Below the pieces are notes generated by a model. It worked only from the letters and a program-made list of their open reading frames with translations. It was not told where the DNA came from and made no database searches. 64,000 nt of DNA, taken from assembly GCA_031280615.1 (NCBI GenBank), contig JAITGO010000023.1, forward strand, positions 146,616-210,615, given 5' to 3'. Each line of letters starts with the position of its first letter. The first letter of the stretch is position 1. Position numbers and translations under genes: made by a program. Positions 26,147-34,835 of this stretch are shown in pieces. This stretch comes from Desulfobulbus sp. GTDB lineage: Bacteria; Desulfobacterota; Desulfobulbia; Desulfobulbales; Desulfobulbaceae.

Positions 26147-26881
26147 TTATGTTTTTGATTGTAAAGGGAATTTTGTATGAAAAATTTTTTTTAAATCATC
26201 CGGCGACAGGATTCTGAATTTTCCAAGGGGAAGAGGCCCCAGACACAGCTGACCGTATGCCGTTCTTTTCAAGTGCACAACCCGATGGTCGATCGCTTGA
26301 AACATCTTGCGCACCTGCCGTTTTTTGCCCTCGTGGATAACGATTTCGATCAAGCTTGCGCCTGAACGACGTTGCAGGACTCTCACCCAGGCAGGCCGCG
26401 TTTTGATGCCGTCGATCACGATCCCTTGCTCGAGAAGAGCGAGTTTTTCTCTCGAAGGAAACCCTGCAACCAGCGCCTCGTAGGTCTTGTTGACCTCGAA
26501 GCGGGGGTGGAGAATGCGGTTGGCCAGTTCGCCGTCGTTGGTCATGAGCAAGGCCCCCTCCGTGTCCAGATCCAACCTGCCGACCGGAAAGAGCCGTTCC
26601 GCGATCCCGGTGAGGAGATCCGAGACCATGGGCCTGCCCTGAGGGTCGGCGAGGGTGGTGACATAACCCGCCGGCTTGTTGAGCAGCACGTATATTTTTT
26701 CTTCAAAGTCGATGGGCTTGCCATCGCAAGTGATCCGGTCGCGGGCGGGATCGGCCTTGCACCCCATTTCCACCACCACCTGGTCGTTGATCCGGATCCT
26801 GCCGGCACGGATCAATTGTTCGGCTTGCCGCCTCGAGGCAATGCCGGCCTTGGCGAGAATTTTCTGCAACCGCTCTTCCAT
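26147..26881 (-). CDS. rluB: 23S rRNA pseudouridine synthase, RluB/RsuA family
   Basis: 244 residues: N-terminal S4 RNA-binding domain (ERLQKILAKAGIASRRQAEQ), then the RsuA-type catalytic domain with the active Asp in PVGRLDLDTEGALLMTNDG and the HEGKKRQVRKMF motif. It makes pseudouridine in 23S (RluB) or 16S (RsuA) rRNA; RluB is preferred by similarity of the S4 start. The ATG at 26881 begins the S4 domain; the open frame extends upstream without homology. It lies 37 bases after ubiD, end of a long leftward cluster. Confidence 0.92.
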   Translation of the reverse strand: MEERLQKILAKAGIASRRQAEQLIRAGRIRINDQVVVEMGCKADPARDRITCDGKPIDFEEKIYVLLNKPAGYVTTLADPQGRPMVSDLLTGIAERLFPVGRLDLDTEGALLMTNDGELANRILHPRFEVNKTYEALVAGFPSREKLALLEQGIVIDGIKTRPAWVRVLQRRSGASLIEIVIHEGKKRQVRKMFQAIDHRVVHLKRTAYGQLCLGPLPLGKFRILSPDDLKKIFHTKFPLQSKT

Positions 26882-26918
26882 GATGGCGATAGATAAAGAT
26901 CGTCCGTCCGGTGTGTGT

Positions 26919-28691
26919 TCAGCGGTACCCGGCAGGCAGCAGGGCGGCGATTTTTTCGTCCACCAATTGCCTGGTGGCCGGGTCGACCTCAAGTACCTCC
27001 GTGTACCACGGCTTCATGCGGCAGTCGAACACGATAGGCGGCTGCAGCCCCACATGAAAGCGGTGCACGCTCTGGGCCCGCCCATGGATGTCTGCGGCCG
27101 GCTCGAAGCGAGTGAAGAACGTCCAGAGAAATTCCTGTAACGAGCAGGTGGCCCCGGCAACGGAATCCACCAGCAGAATGACCGGCCAACCGGCCACCCC
27201 GGGAAAGGCGGCCAGTTCAGCCGCTAGCTCCGGGGCGGATTCGTAGGGCACGCCTTGGACTACCAGGGTGCCGGGCAGATAGGCTTTGGGCTGGCTGCAA
27301 CGTTGCGGAAGCGAACCTGAAAATTCAGTCGGCAATTCCCGGCATTTTTCCTGCCCCAGGCCGAGCATCATGGCCTTGGAGCCTTTATTCACCGATGGCC
27401 CGGTGTAGTCGAGGGTGTCCTGCGAGACGTTGGCGAACACAAAAAGATCGCGCTCCCAATGAATCCGTTCGAGGATATGCTGCCAAAGACGGGGGAAATC
27501 GGCTACGTCGATGCTGCCGTCGGTCACCAACAGGAACTTGGTCAACGAAAGCTGCCCCTCGCCGAGAATGCGCAGGCCAGCGGCAAATGCCTCGCGGGGA
27601 TAGCGATCGGCCACTCGGGCCGCGGCAAGACAGTGAAATCCGGTCTCGCCAAAGGTCTTCAGCTGCACAACCCCCTTCATCACCAAAGGGAAGAGGGGCG
27701 AGAGCAAATCCTGAAGAAAATCGCCGATAAAGAAATCTTCCTGTTTGGGGCGGCCGACCACCGTGGCCGGATAGATCGCATCCTTCCGGTGGTAGAGATG
27801 CGTGGTCTGGAACACCGGGTAATCGTGCTGCAGCGAATTGTAGCCGTAATGGTCGCCAAACGGGCCTTCCGGCCGGCGCAGGTAGGGAGGGACATGGCCC
27901 TTGATCGCGAATTCCGCCTCGGCAACCAGGGGATATCCGCCATTGGGGTCGGCCACCATTCGCAATTTTTCCCCCTGCAACAGAGAGGCGAGCATCAACT
28001 CCGGGATATTCTCGGGCAGCGGGGCAATAGCGGCAAGCATCAGCGCCGGTGGCCCGCCGATGTACAGGGTCAAAGGGAGGGCTCGTTTTTTTTGTTCCGC
28101 GGCAAAATAATGGAACCCACCTCCCTTGTGGATCTGCCAATGGATGCCGGTCGTGGTGTCGTCGTATCGCTGGATACGGTACATGCCGAGGTTGTGTCCC
28201 AGGCCGTCGGGATGTTCGGTGTAGACCAGGGGCAGGGTGACGAAGGGACCGCCGTCCGAATGCCAGGATGTGAGCATCGGCAGTTCGGTGAGCCGAGCGG
28301 GCTGCTGCCGGCATTCCAGGATCGGGCCGGTTTTGACCCGTTTGAGTCCAACCCGCAGCCCTTGGGTCAGCAAACCGCGGGCTTCCCACAGAGTGGCGCA
28401 GGTGGGGGGCAACGAATGCTCCGCTAACCGAACCAAGTCGCGAACAAAGTCCAAGGGCCGGCGGCCAAAGGCCAGCTCCAGCCGCAGGGGCGTGCCGAAC
28501 AGGTTGGTGACCACCGGAAATTTTGAATTCTTGACTCGGGTGAAAAGGAGCGCCGGCCCCCCCTTGGCGATGACTCGCCGGTGAATCTCGGCAATTTCAA
28601 GGTAGGGATCGACCGGAGTGTCGATGGTGAGCAGTTGGTCGTTGGCTCGCAACAGCTCAAGAAATTGGCGCAGATTGGTCAAGGCGGTCAT
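26919..28691 (-). CDS. UbiD-family decarboxylase
   Basis: 590 residues, prenylated-FMN decarboxylase family used in ubiquinone or menaquinone synthesis and aromatic acid degradation. Seen are NLGMYRIQRYDDTTTGIHWQ, HKGGGFHYF, the EGPFGDHYGY segment with the catalytic Glu region, and VVGRPKQEDFFIG. The length exceeds E. coli UbiD (497), as in the larger menaquinone-type members. The matching UbiX flavin prenyltransferase is not in the window. A menaquinone role suits an anaerobe but is inferred. Confidence 0.9.
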   Translation of the reverse strand: MTALTNLRQFLELLRANDQLLTIDTPVDPYLEIAEIHRRVIAKGGPALLFTRVKNSKFPVVTNLFGTPLRLELAFGRRPLDFVRDLVRLAEHSLPPTCATLWEARGLLTQGLRVGLKRVKTGPILECRQQPARLTELPMLTSWHSDGGPFVTLPLVYTEHPDGLGHNLGMYRIQRYDDTTTGIHWQIHKGGGFHYFAAEQKKRALPLTLYIGGPPALMLAAIAPLPENIPELMLASLLQGEKLRMVADPNGGYPLVAEAEFAIKGHVPPYLRRPEGPFGDHYGYNSLQHDYPVFQTTHLYHRKDAIYPATVVGRPKQEDFFIGDFLQDLLSPLFPLVMKGVVQLKTFGETGFHCLAAARVADRYPREAFAAGLRILGEGQLSLTKFLLVTDGSIDVADFPRLWQHILERIHWERDLFVFANVSQDTLDYTGPSVNKGSKAMMLGLGQEKCRELPTEFSGSLPQRCSQPKAYLPGTLVVQGVPYESAPELAAELAAFPGVAGWPVILLVDSVAGATCSLQEFLWTFFTRFEPAADIHGRAQSVHRFHVGLQPPIVFDCRMKPWYTEVLEVDPATRQLVDEKIAALLPAGYR

Positions 28692-28726
28692 GGGGAAACT
28701 GTGGCGGTTGGGGCCGTGTGAGCCGT

Positions 28727-28942
28727 TTAATGATGGTGGTGTTCCTCGCCGAGGAAAAGGCGATGGTATTCGTCGCCGCTCAGGTGATTGCGCATGACTT
28801 GCGTCAACAGGTCGACCACTTGGTGGATCTCCTCCTCGCTCATCCGGGGAACGAGTTCACGGGTGAGGCGGTCGGCGCTGAACAGGCGGAGAAAGGCCAT
28901 CAGGGATTGCTCGTCCGTGGTGCGATTGAGTCCGAAAAGCAT
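28727..28942 (-). CDS. Small protein with natural C-terminal histidine tail
   Basis: 71 residues, not recognised. Helical, acidic, beginning MLFGLNRTTDEQSL and ending GEEHHHH. The His run next to two Glu residues suggests metal binding. ATG 28942 has GGAG at 5-base spacing; an ATG at 28984 would overlap yjbQ by 22 bases and is less likely. It sits between yjbQ and ubiD with short spacers, so it should be expressed with them. Confidence 0.65.
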   Translation of the reverse strand: MLFGLNRTTDEQSLMAFLRLFSADRLTRELVPRMSEEEIHQVVDLLTQVMRNHLSGDEYHRLFLGEEHHHH

Positions 28943-28962
28943 GGAGGCTCCAACGGTGGAAA

Positions 28963-29358
28963 TTATCCGGCGATTGTTTTCCACCAGACGCGGCGGCCGC
29001 GGGGGCCGTCGAATTCGCAGAAAAAGATGCGTTGCCAGGTCCCGAGTTGCAGACGGCCCTGCACAATGAATACGGTCACCGCGGAGCCGGTCAGGGCGGT
29101 CATCAAATGGGCGGGCGAGTTGCCTTCGCTGTGGCGATAGGGAAAATCGTCCGGAACGATCCGGCCCAGGGCGCCGAGGATGTCCCGCCGCACGTCCGGA
29201 TCGGCCCCCTCGTTGATGATGAGCCCGGCGGTGGTATGAGGGGTGTAGACATGGAGAATGCCGTCATCGATGCCGCTGACCACCTGCTGCAGGCGGTCGG
29301 TCAGGTCGATCATCTCCAGCTGTCTGCTGGTGGCAACGGTCAGTTCGCCTCTGGGCAT
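28963..29358 (-). CDS. yjbQ: YjbQ/UPF0047 family protein
   Basis: 131 residues of the secondary thiamine-phosphate synthase-like family; E. coli YjbQ has weak thiamin phosphate synthase activity and its true role is uncertain. Family histidine motifs are visible: ILHVYTPHTTAGLIINEGAD and HSEGNSPAHLMTALTG. ATG 29358 matches the usual N-terminus ending in ATSRQLEMIDLT; the open frame upstream is a shadow of the lipoprotein gene. It follows the lipoprotein gene by 19 bases. Confidence 0.88.
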   Translation of the reverse strand: MPRGELTVATSRQLEMIDLTDRLQQVVSGIDDGILHVYTPHTTAGLIINEGADPDVRRDILGALGRIVPDDFPYRHSEGNSPAHLMTALTGSAVTVFIVQGRLQLGTWQRIFFCEFDGPRGRRVWWKTIAG

Positions 29359-29377
29359 CGCGGCACCGTCTGTACGA

Positions 29378-29815
29378 TCACTGCAATTGCCAGGAACCGT
29401 ATTGATCGCGGCAGGCTGTGCTGTAGGTGCGCTGGGGCCGGCCGTCGATGACCGCCTCGATTTCCGCGCGGCGGCAAACTTGGTTCGTGCTAGGATCCTG
29501 GTAAGCCGGCTGCGGCGTGACCGAGTACTGATTGCCGGTATCGGGGTTGACCCAGGCCGAACGCTGGTTGGACATGCCCCGTTCGTAGGTGTGATTAAGC
29601 TGTTCGCGATCGTACTTGTCCATCTCGTTGCCGACAATGTACCCCAACATGCTGCCCACGGCCGCGCCTATCAAGGTGGCGCCGGTGTTGTGCCCGATGG
29701 CCTGGCCGATGAGGGCGCCGGCGGCCGCACCGCCCACCGCACCGCTCTGCCCCTTGGTGGCACAGGAGGGCAGAACCAACAGGAACAGCAGGGCAATCAG
29801 GCTGAAATGTTTCAT
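29378..29815 (-). CDS. Glycine-zipper outer-membrane lipoprotein
   Basis: 145 residues. Signal peptide ending in LVLPSC (lipidated Cys18) followed by a glycine zipper (GAVGGAAAGALIGQAIG and GATLIGAAVGSMLGYIVG) and a C-terminal part with two Cys (CRRAE, ACRDQ) as in the 17-kDa surface antigen/SlyB-like group. Located at the outer membrane; function unknown, probably structural. The ATG shares ATGA with the rmuC stop. Confidence 0.85.
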   Translation of the reverse strand: MKHFSLIALLFLLVLPSCATKGQSGAVGGAAAGALIGQAIGHNTGATLIGAAVGSMLGYIVGNEMDKYDREQLNHTYERGMSNQRSAWVNPDTGNQYSVTPQPAYQDPSTNQVCRRAEIEAVIDGRPQRTYSTACRDQYGSWQLQ

Positions 29816-31164
29816 GATACGTGTCCTTCAGCGGCGGAGGTTCGCAGGGTGGCGGGCAGCTGCTTGCCGGCTTGCACGCCCAATGCCTTCAGGGCTTCGG
29901 TCCTGGCGATCAGGTTGCCCTGGCCAGCGCTCAGCCGGTTGCGTGCCGTGTGCCAGGCTTGCTGGGTTTGGTTGAGGCGGAGGCCGATCTCTTCGAAGGC
30001 CTCGGTAAAACCGACGAATTTATCATATAAATTCCCCGCTTGTTTGGCAATCGCTAAACTGTTGCGGTTTTGCGCGTCCATGCGCCAGAGGTGGTGCACG
30101 GTCCGGAGGATGGCCAGCAGGGTCGAGGGGCAGGTCAGGATGACTTGCCGCTGCATGGCATTGACCAGCAGTTCCTGATCCTCGTTGACTGCCAGCAGAA
30201 AGGCCCCTTCGATCGGGATGAACAGCAGGACAAAGTCAAGGGATCCCGGTTCGGTCAGCTGGTGGTATTGCTTGCGCGCCAATAGGCCGATCTGGCGTCT
30301 GACCGACTCGAGGTGCAGTTTGATTTGCTGTTGCCGGTAGCCCTCGTCCCGCGCGTTGTGCGCCTCGGCAAACGCCTTGAGCGAGACCTTGGCATCGATG
30401 ACCACGGTCCTATTATCGGGCAGGTAGACCAGGGCATCCGGCTGCAAGGTGGCGCCGTCTTCCGTCTTCAGGCTGACCTGGAGGGCGAATTCGGTACCGT
30501 TGCGCAACCCCGAGGCCTCGAGCAGGCGGGCCAGGACCATTTCGCCCCATTGCCCCTGGAGTTTGTTGCTGCCACGCAGGGCTTCGGCCAGGTTGGAGGC
30601 ATCGGAGCTGAGCTGCCTGTTGAGCTGCTTGAGCTGTTCGATCTCCTTGGTCATCGACACCCGGTCGCGGGCTTCGCGATCGTAGACTTCTTCCACTTTC
30701 TTCTTGAAGTCGGCCAATTGGTCGTGGAATGGCCGCAGCAGCAAGGTCAGGGCCGAGGCGTGCTGGCTGGCGAGCTGTTCGCCTTTTTCGGTGATGACTT
30801 GTCCGGCCAGCAGGTTGAAGTCCTGCTCTATCTGCCGGCGGGTTTCGGCCAACAGGGCGTTTCGTTCCTGAATCTGTTGTTCCAGGGCGGTACAGGCGGT
30901 CCGCAGGGAGGCGTTATCGGTCTCGAAGGCGCGGCATTCCCTGGCAAGCTGGCTGCATTCCGTCCGCAATCGTTCGACTTCGCCGCCATGGGAGCGGGCT
31001 TGCTCCTGGGCGCGCTCCAGGCGAAGGGCGAGCGACCATTGCCGCCGTTGCAGGCGCTGATGGGCGATGAGGAAGGCTAGGCCCACAGTCAGGCCGCCGA
31101 CGCCGCAGCCGAGGAGAAAGGGGGCAAGGTGCGGTTGGCTGAAGAGTTCGTTGAGCGGAATCAC
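29812..31164 (-). CDS. rmuC: DNA recombination protein RmuC
   Basis: About 450 residues: an N-terminal membrane helix (APFLLGCGVGGLTVGLAFLIA), a long coiled coil (to about residue 190), and a nuclease-like domain with KLQGQWGEMVLARLLEASGL, LQPDALVYLP and VVIDAKVSLKAF. RmuC limits rearrangements at inverted repeats in E. coli. The start is uncertain: GTG 31164 begins just before the helix but has no clear site, while the open frame extends to 31233 and would overlap cbpM. Confidence 0.88.
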   Translation of the reverse strand: MIPLNELFSQPHLAPFLLGCGVGGLTVGLAFLIAHQRLQRRQWSLALRLERAQEQARSHGGEVERLRTECSQLARECRAFETDNASLRTACTALEQQIQERNALLAETRRQIEQDFNLLAGQVITEKGEQLASQHASALTLLLRPFHDQLADFKKKVEEVYDREARDRVSMTKEIEQLKQLNRQLSSDASNLAEALRGSNKLQGQWGEMVLARLLEASGLRNGTEFALQVSLKTEDGATLQPDALVYLPDNRTVVIDAKVSLKAFAEAHNARDEGYRQQQIKLHLESVRRQIGLLARKQYHQLTEPGSLDFVLLFIPIEGAFLLAVNEDQELLVNAMQRQVILTCPSTLLAILRTVHHLWRMDAQNRNSLAIAKQAGNLYDKFVGFTEAFEEIGLRLNQTQQAWHTARNRLSAGQGNLIARTEALKALGVQAGKQLPATLRTSAAEGHVS

Positions 31165-31189
31165 GGGGCGAACGAAAAGCGTTCTCCGT

Positions 31190-31495
31190 TCAACGGCACC
31201 GCGTGAGGTGCCGTAATTCTTCCAATTCCTCAAGCAGATCCAGCGCCAAGGCGCAGCCGGGCAGATTGATCCGAAGATCGCGCTGCAGCCGCATGGTTGT
31301 CTGCACCCGCTTGATTGCCACCGCGGTGAAGCACCACTCCCGGATGGAAGGACCCTCCGGAGTGATGATCCCCTCGTTGATCATTTCGTTGATGATTTCT
31401 GTGCTGACGCCGCACAGGGCGCAGAGGTCGGCCAGGGAGCAGCGGGTCTCCTCGTTCAGGATCGTGCCCTGGATGTAGACGTGTTGTTGGGTCAT
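31190..31495 (-). CDS. cbpM: CbpM-like chaperone modulator
   Basis: 101 residues with a MerR-like winged-helix pattern (CSLADLCALCGVSTEIINEM and IKRVQTTMRLQRDLRINLPG). CbpM inhibits the DnaJ homologue CbpA by binding its J domain. It begins three bases after the cbpA stop, which is the standard arrangement and the main reason for the name. Confidence 0.85.
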   Translation of the reverse strand: MTQQHVYIQGTILNEETRCSLADLCALCGVSTEIINEMINEGIITPEGPSIREWCFTAVAIKRVQTTMRLQRDLRINLPGCALALDLLEELEELRHLTRCR

Positions 31496-31498
31496 TGC

Positions 31499-32446
31499 TT
31501 ATCTCTCCAGTCCGGCGCGCGGGTTGAACGGCATCTGCTCCGCCATGGCCCGATAGAGCCGGCGCTGTTCATCGGTCGTCGGCTCGGGCACGACGATCTG
31601 CAAGGTCACGATCTGGTCGCCTCGGTGATTGGCGGAGCACAGACCCTTGCCCTTGAGCCGAAGTTTTTTCCCGCCTTGCGAACCCGGAGGAATTTTGAGC
31701 TGCACTTGCCCGTCCAGAGTGGGCACGGTGAGGGAGGCGCCCAGGGCGGCTTCCCAGGGGGCGATCGGCAAGGTGAGGTGGATGTCGCGCTTTTCGGCGT
31801 GGAACAGCCGGTCTTCCTGAAAGGCGATTTCCAAATAAAGGTCGCCGGGCGGGCTGTCGCCGTAACCGGGCAGCCCCTGGCCCTCGAGGCGTACCCGCTG
31901 CCCTTCGATGATGCCTTTGGGAATGAGGACATGCAAGGTGTGCGGGCTGGTACCGACCCTGCCGTTGTCGTCGACCGCCGGCCGGGACAGGGTTATGGTC
32001 TGCCGGGCGCCCCGGTACGCATCGGCCAGGGGGATCACGACCTTGGCATGATGATCCTCTCCCTTCATCCGAAAGGCATGTGCTTGCTGTCGGCCTCCTG
32101 CCTGGGCGTGCCCGAACAGCGATTCGAAAAAGTCGCTGAATCCGCCGGGATCCTTCTCGTAGGCGCCACTGCCCTTGAATTCGAACCCCGCGTCCCAGTT
32201 GGGGGGCGGATCGAAATGTTGCCCTTCCTGCCAATGTGCGCCGAATTTGTCGTATGCCGCCCGTTTTTCCGGATCTTTCAGCACCTCGTACGCCTCGCCG
32301 ATCTCCTTGAATTTCGCCTCGGCATGGGCATCCTTGCTGACATCGGGGTGGCATTTGCGGGCCGCCTTGCGATAGGCCTGCTTGATCTGATCCTGGGTGG
32401 CGTCGCGGGCCACGTTGAGGATTTTGTAATAATCTTTGTATTCCAT
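31499..32446 (-). CDS. cbpA: CbpA-type DnaJ co-chaperone
   Basis: 315 residues, DnaK partner. J domain at the start (YKDYYKILNVARDATQDQIK, HPDV motif near residue 33), a G/F-rich linker, then the two beta-domains CTD I and II (VVIPLADAYRGARQTI, LHVLIPKGIIEGQRVRLEGQG, GGKKLRLKGKG). The four-repeat zinc finger of DnaJ is absent, which defines CbpA. Start at ATG 32446 with the usual MEYKDYY; upstream in-frame codons lack homology. First gene of the long leftward cluster. Confidence 0.93.
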   Translation of the reverse strand: MEYKDYYKILNVARDATQDQIKQAYRKAARKCHPDVSKDAHAEAKFKEIGEAYEVLKDPEKRAAYDKFGAHWQEGQHFDPPPNWDAGFEFKGSGAYEKDPGGFSDFFESLFGHAQAGGRQQAHAFRMKGEDHHAKVVIPLADAYRGARQTITLSRPAVDDNGRVGTSPHTLHVLIPKGIIEGQRVRLEGQGLPGYGDSPPGDLYLEIAFQEDRLFHAEKRDIHLTLPIAPWEAALGASLTVPTLDGQVQLKIPPGSQGGKKLRLKGKGLCSANHRGDQIVTLQIVVPEPTTDEQRRLYRAMAEQMPFNPRAGLER

Positions 32447-32586
32447 GTCGGTCGCCGCACTGCTCCTCATTCAAGTTTCGTCTGGAACAGTAAGGATAGC
32501 TTCTTAAAAAGAAAAGAAAAAAATGTGTTAACCGCTTTCTCCTTGAAGAGCCGGTCCGGTTTCTTTTATGCTAGGAGGAAATACTC

Positions 32587-33114
32587 ATGCAAACTCTCAA
32601 TCTCATTCTGACCGGTTTCCGGGCAACGGGTAAGACTTCGGTGGGGCGTATCGTTGCCGCCCAGCTGCACTGGATTTTTCTTGATACCGACGAGCTGGCG
32701 CGTCAACGGCTGGGGGAGCCCATTGCCGAGGTGGTCGCCCGTCACGGCTGGCCTTTCTTCCGGGCGGCCGAAAGTCAACTGTTGCGCGACCTCGCGACCA
32801 TGCGGCAGACTGTCCTGGCCACGGGCGGGGGGGCAATCGAGCACCTCCGGGAGTGGGGCGGGTTGAGGCGATGCGCCTTAGTGGTTTGGCTCGATGCCGA
32901 CAGCGACACCATCCGGCAGCGGCTGCGGCACGATCCCGCTTCCGGACATCAACGGCCTTCTCTCACCGGCCAGCCCGTCGCGGACGAGATCGAACACCTG
33001 CTCGAGCGCCGGCGGCCGATGTATGCGGCCGGTTCCGACTTGCGGCTCAGCACCGAAGGCAGGACGCCGGAACAGTTGGCTGCGGAAATCGTGCAAAAGA
33101 TGCATAACTTATAA
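32587..33114 (+). CDS. aroK: Shikimate kinase
   Basis: Phosphorylates shikimate in aromatic amino acid synthesis. 175 residues: P-loop GFRATGKTS, shikimate-binding DTDELA, and GGGAIE with the expected spacing; the lid Arg is in the SGHQRPSL region. AGGAGG lies 8 bases before the ATG. Divergent from cbpA; the starch synthase gene follows after 55 bases. Confidence 0.93.
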   Translation: MQTLNLILTGFRATGKTSVGRIVAAQLHWIFLDTDELARQRLGEPIAEVVARHGWPFFRAAESQLLRDLATMRQTVLATGGGAIEHLREWGGLRRCALVVWLDADSDTIRQRLRHDPASGHQRPSLTGQPVADEIEHLLERRRPMYAAGSDLRLSTEGRTPEQLAAEIVQKMHNL

Positions 33115-33169
33115 GGACACATGAAGGGCAAGGCCCGGCAAATGCGGTTTTGCCCGCTGCCTAAAGGGA

Positions 33170-34831
33170 ATGACGAACGTGGAAGTCGATACAGGCAATG
33201 ATCGGACCCAAGTGCGCTCGGTCTGGATGGTGACCCGCGAATATGACAAACTGGCCGGCGCCGGCGGCGTCAAGGATGTGTGCCGCCAGCTGGCGGAAAC
33301 ACTGGCCGCAAGCGGTGGCTGCCAGGTGCGGGCCGTCCTGCCGCGCTACGGATTCATGGACCCTGCGGCGCTGGGATTTACGCTTGCCCCTGTCGGCGGG
33401 CGGAGCGGCCGGATCGGGGGCCGCCGGTATGAGCACACCTTCGACGTCGATATGCATTACACCGGCGAAGAGCGAAGGGAAACGGTGGCCGTTTGGCAGG
33501 CGGATATCGAGGGGGTGCGGATTTTTCTGGTAGAGGCGGACCGGTATGCGACCAAGCGGGCTGTCTACACCTACACCGAAGAGGATGAACAGGAAGTCGC
33601 CTGGCAGCGGAAGGGCGGAGGGCATTATGATTACTTTGCCATGAACATCCTGCTGCAAAAGGCGGCCCTCGATTTAATGATCCTCTTGGGCGAGCAGGCC
33701 GATGTCATTCATTGTCACGACGGCCACGCCGCGACCTTGCCCGCGATCATGCGCGAGGGGAGCGGCTATCGCCATTATTTTCGCAGATCCGGGGCGCTGG
33801 TCACCATCCACAATGCCGGTCTGGGCTATCATCAGGAGGTCGCAGACCTCGCCTTTGCCCGCGCAGTGACCGGGCTGCCCGCCCGGGTGATCATGCGGGG
33901 TCGGCTGAACGAATGTTTCGATCCCTTCGTCGCAGCCGCGGACTATGCGATCCTCAATACGGTCAGCGAACAGTACGGCTGGGAATTGCAGCAAACGGCC
34001 GAAGATAGCCGCACCGGCTGGCTGGGGCACACCCTGCTGGAACGAGGCGTTCCCCTTGCAGGCGTCACAAACGGCATTGATCCCGCGGCCTTTGATACGA
34101 CCGCGCCCGCTGCTCTGGGCCTGGCGGCGGCATACGATGTCGGCCGAGGAAATTTTGCCGGGAAAGAAATGTGCAAACGCTCCTTGCTGGCCGCCATTGC
34201 GGCAAACGGGCCCTGGGGGCAGGTGCGGCAGTATGGCACGCTGGATGCCGATCCCGAAAGACCGTTGGGAACCTTCATCGGCCGGCTGACCTCACAGAAA
34301 GGGGTGGACATCCTTATCCAGGCCCTGCGCGAGTTGCTGCCGCATGCGCCGTCTTTGCAGTTTGTCTTCCTCGGTTCCGGCTCCTTCGAATTTGAAGAGG
34401 AACTCCAGCAATTGACCGCATCCGACTTCGGACGAGAGCGGATCTGCTTTCTCAAAGGCTACGACGCTACCTTGGCCAACAAGGTGTACGCGTCGGGCGA
34501 TTTTTTTCTGATTCCATCGCGTTACGAGCCATGCGGCCTGACCGATTATATTGCCCAACTGTTCGGCAACCTGCCCATCGTGCATCGGGTGGGCGGGCTG
34601 GTCAAGGTGATCGATGGCGAGACCGGTTTCTCCTACGGTGAGAACACTCCCGCAAAACTGGCCGAGGTGATGGCCGGTGCTTTGCAGTTGTACCGGCACC
34701 ATCCCCATCTGTTGCGGACCATGCGGATGGCGGCGGTGGAGCGGATCCAACGCCTGCATACCTGGGGAAAAGTGATGGAATCGTATTTGGATCTCTACCG
34801 GCGGGCAATGGTAATGGCCGGGGAGACGTAA
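33170..34831 (+). CDS. glgA: Glycogen/starch synthase (GT5 family)
   Basis: Transfers glucose from ADP- or UDP-glucose to alpha-1,4-glucan. 553 residues, GT-B fold. The N-terminal substrate loop reads DKLAGAGGVKDV instead of the canonical KxGGLxDV. The C-terminal domain has FIGRLTSQKGVDIL and SRYEPCGLTDYIAQLFGNLP with VGGLVKVIDGETGF. The start is not secure: AAAGGG is immediately upstream, and GTG 33179 is an alternative. With glgP in the same window it indicates a glycogen cycle. The next gene starts 5 bases later. Confidence 0.9.
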   Translation: MTNVEVDTGNDRTQVRSVWMVTREYDKLAGAGGVKDVCRQLAETLAASGGCQVRAVLPRYGFMDPAALGFTLAPVGGRSGRIGGRRYEHTFDVDMHYTGEERRETVAVWQADIEGVRIFLVEADRYATKRAVYTYTEEDEQEVAWQRKGGGHYDYFAMNILLQKAALDLMILLGEQADVIHCHDGHAATLPAIMREGSGYRHYFRRSGALVTIHNAGLGYHQEVADLAFARAVTGLPARVIMRGRLNECFDPFVAAADYAILNTVSEQYGWELQQTAEDSRTGWLGHTLLERGVPLAGVTNGIDPAAFDTTAPAALGLAAAYDVGRGNFAGKEMCKRSLLAAIAANGPWGQVRQYGTLDADPERPLGTFIGRLTSQKGVDILIQALRELLPHAPSLQFVFLGSGSFEFEEELQQLTASDFGRERICFLKGYDATLANKVYASGDFFLIPSRYEPCGLTDYIAQLFGNLPIVHRVGGLVKVIDGETGFSYGENTPAKLAEVMAGALQLYRHHPHLLRTMRMAAVERIQRLHTWGKVMESYLDLYRRAMVMAGET

Positions 34832-34835
34832 GGCG

